Assembly: GCA_029935325.1 (NCBI GenBank)
Contig: JAOZKO010000065.1
Coordinates: forward strand, 1 to 6,363
Source: Bacteroidales bacterium
GTDB taxonomy: Bacteria > Bacteroidota > Bacteroidia > Bacteroidales > UBA1556
Direction of reading: 5' to 3'
Length of the DNA stretch: 6,363 nt
Part shown: in pieces, positions 6,158-6,363 of the stretch
Layout of the letters: every line of letters begins with the position of its first letter
Position numbering within the stretch: the stretch's first letter is position 1
Notes under the pieces: generated by a model
Told to the model about the DNA's origin: nothing
Databases searched by the model: none
What the model saw: only the letters and a program-made list of their open reading frames with translations
Program-made: the position numbers and the translations under genes

Positions 6158-6363
6158 ATGAACTTTACATTCACAGAAGAACAAGAAATGATACGCCAAG
6201 CTGCTCGCGATTATGCACAGCGTGAGCTTATTAAAGATGTATTAGAAAGAGACGAAAAAGCAATTTTCCCAACTGAGCACCTAAAAGCATTAAGTGAATT
6301 GGGTTTTATGGGTATGATGACTAGCCTTGATTATGGAGGAAGTGGAATGGATACCATTTCTTA
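6158..6363 (+). CDS. acyl-CoA dehydrogenase (3' end missing)
   Basis: Sixty-eight codons are visible before the right edge. The N-terminus MNFTFTEEQEMIRQAARDYA, followed by a helix with Glu/Arg pairs, then LGFMGMM and DYGGSGMDT, is the standard opening of the FAD-dependent acyl-CoA dehydrogenase N-terminal helical domain. Such enzymes introduce the 2,3 double bond in acyl-CoA and pass electrons to electron-transfer flavoprotein. The family is usually about 380 residues, so over four fifths, including the catalytic glutamate, lies outside. Chain-length or branched-chain specificity cannot be judged. The start fits the family's usual N-terminus and follows the G-free leader. Downstream etfAB genes would support a beta-oxidation cluster. 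Confidence 0.93.
   Translation, partial: MNFTFTEEQEMIRQAARDYAQRELIKDVLERDEKAIFPTEHLKALSELGFMGMMTSLDYGGSGMDTIS

Noticed and set aside
1..6363. CRISPR array, tRNA, rRNA or insertion-sequence transposase
   Set aside because: No regularly spaced direct repeats, cloverleaf-like sequence or transposase frame was seen on either strand.

Overview
The window looks like ordinary chromosome from a Bacteroidota species, possibly one of the marine or anaerobic lineages related to Bacteroidales/Marinilabiliales. This rests on AT-rich coding DNA with mostly A/T-ending codons, no Shine-Dalgarno sequence at any start, A/C-rich leaders before two genes, and the gene families present. The finer placement is a guess. 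All five genes lie on the + strand.

Layout. Positions 2-1600 hold the C-terminal 70% of a mitochondrial-type aconitase, cut by the left edge. A 177-bp gap follows, filled by an imperfect palindromic element of about 120-130 bp. Positions 1778-3997 hold a complete monomeric NADP-dependent isocitrate dehydrogenase. Together these two enzymes convert citrate to 2-oxoglutarate, the oxidative entry of the TCA cycle and the route to glutamate. The 196-bp gap at 3998-4193 holds a strong terminator-like hairpin, a half-copy of the same palindromic element, and a G-free A/C-rich leader. Positions 4194-5138 hold an FMN-dependent nitronate monooxygenase/FabK-family oxidoreductase. Positions 5199-6059 hold a GIY-YIG nuclease-domain protein with a C-terminal DUF4357-like region. 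The right edge cuts an acyl-CoA dehydrogenase after 68 codons (6158-6363), which is preceded by a second G-free A/C-rich leader.

Functional reading. The aconitase and isocitrate dehydrogenase form a clear metabolic pair. The last three genes have no evident shared pathway and are probably separate transcription units, since hairpins sit in both gaps between them. No complete novel multi-gene system is visible. The least explained material is intergenic: the palindromic element between the TCA genes, flanked by an 8-bp direct repeat; its half-copy downstream with two anchors at identical spacing; and the shared A/C leader before two unrelated genes. The solitary GIY-YIG gene is the only candidate accessory gene.
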